DNA of 6,492 bases. Source: PCC-6802 sp031388585 (GTDB taxonomy: Bacteria > Cyanobacteriota > Cyanobacteriia > Pseudanabaenales > Pseudanabaenaceae). The notes beneath the pieces were generated by a model. That model ran no database searches. It worked only from the letters and a program-made list of their open reading frames with translations, and had not been told where the DNA came from. The stretch lies in assembly GCA_031388585.1 (NCBI GenBank), contig JANMRU010000132.1:1-6492 (forward strand), written 5' to 3'. Below are positions 6,407 through 6,492 of this stretch, in pieces. A program made the translations under genes and the position numbers. Position 1 is the stretch's first letter, and each line of letters opens with the position of its first letter.

Positions 6407-6416
6407 TAAATGTTTT

Positions 6417-6453
6417 AGCGATAAGCCTTGCAATAAATTGCAGGCTTAGCGCT
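6417..6453. repeat. Strong 37-base hairpin (inverted repeat)
   Basis: The left arm 6417-6434 pairs with the right arm 6437-6453 around an AA centre: AGCG, one A.G mismatch, TAAGCC, one bulged T, TGCAAT. This gives about 16 base pairs. No T-run follows on either strand, so a standard intrinsic terminator is not supported. It lies just past possible minus-strand stop codons (6463-6465 and 6467-6469), so it could mark the 3' end of a gene entering from the right edge, or be part of a dispersed repeat. Confidence 0.5.
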
Positions 6454-6492
6454 CAGCAAGATTCAATTATTCATTGCTTTCGGGAAAGAACC

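Noticed and set aside
6463..6492. Possible 3' end of a minus-strand gene entering from the right edge
   Set aside because: All three frames stop within 30 bases (peptides such as GSFPKAMNN or FFPESNE), and nothing in so short a piece allows a choice or a family call.

Overview
The window looks cyanobacterial. The palindrome GCGATCGC (HIP1, a highly over-represented octamer in many cyanobacterial genomes) occurs 12 times. The main genes also belong to families typical of cyanobacteria: an exported alpha/beta hydrolase with a DUF1400-type N-terminal domain, and TPR proteins ending in a glycosyltransferase-9-like domain. Moderate-to-low GC content and insertion-sequence debris fit a filamentous or Pseudanabaena-like lineage, but the genus is inference only.

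Layout. Positions 1-75 hold the first 25 codons, on the minus strand, of a gene that runs off the left edge. It has a strong ribosome binding site and its N-terminus resembles ISKra4-family transposases. Just beyond it, 120-239 on the plus strand carries a short open frame that reads like the C-terminal end of a protein cut off by the insertion sequence. A plausible sigma-70-type promoter (287-316) then precedes an exported alpha/beta hydrolase (351-2078, plus strand). This gene converges, across a 54-base gap with no recognisable terminator, on a two-gene minus-strand operon.

The operon runs from 6177 down to 2133. It encodes two tandem paralogues with the same architecture: an array of 34-residue tetratricopeptide repeats (8 full units plus one degenerate in the upstream protein, 12 plus one in the downstream protein) followed by a GT9/heptosyltransferase-like GT-B domain of about 285-300 residues. 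The coding regions overlap by 17 bases, and the downstream ribosome binding site lies inside the upstream gene, so translational coupling is likely. The two proteins probably arose by gene duplication. They may act as glycosyltransferases, or as scaffolds that present a sugar-nucleotide-binding domain; acceptor and donor cannot be read from the sequence.

Upstream of the operon (6178-6492) there is no complete gene. This region holds several small dyads, a 112-base MITE-like element with terminal inverted repeats and flanking TA dinucleotides (6295-6406), and a strong 37-base hairpin (6417-6453). I found no CRISPR array, tRNA, rRNA or recognisable defence system. The points most worth a second look are the tandem TPR-GT9 pair, an A9 homopolymer in the coding strand of the upstream paralogue, the MITE next to the operon promoter region, and the insertion-sequence/gene junction at the left edge.
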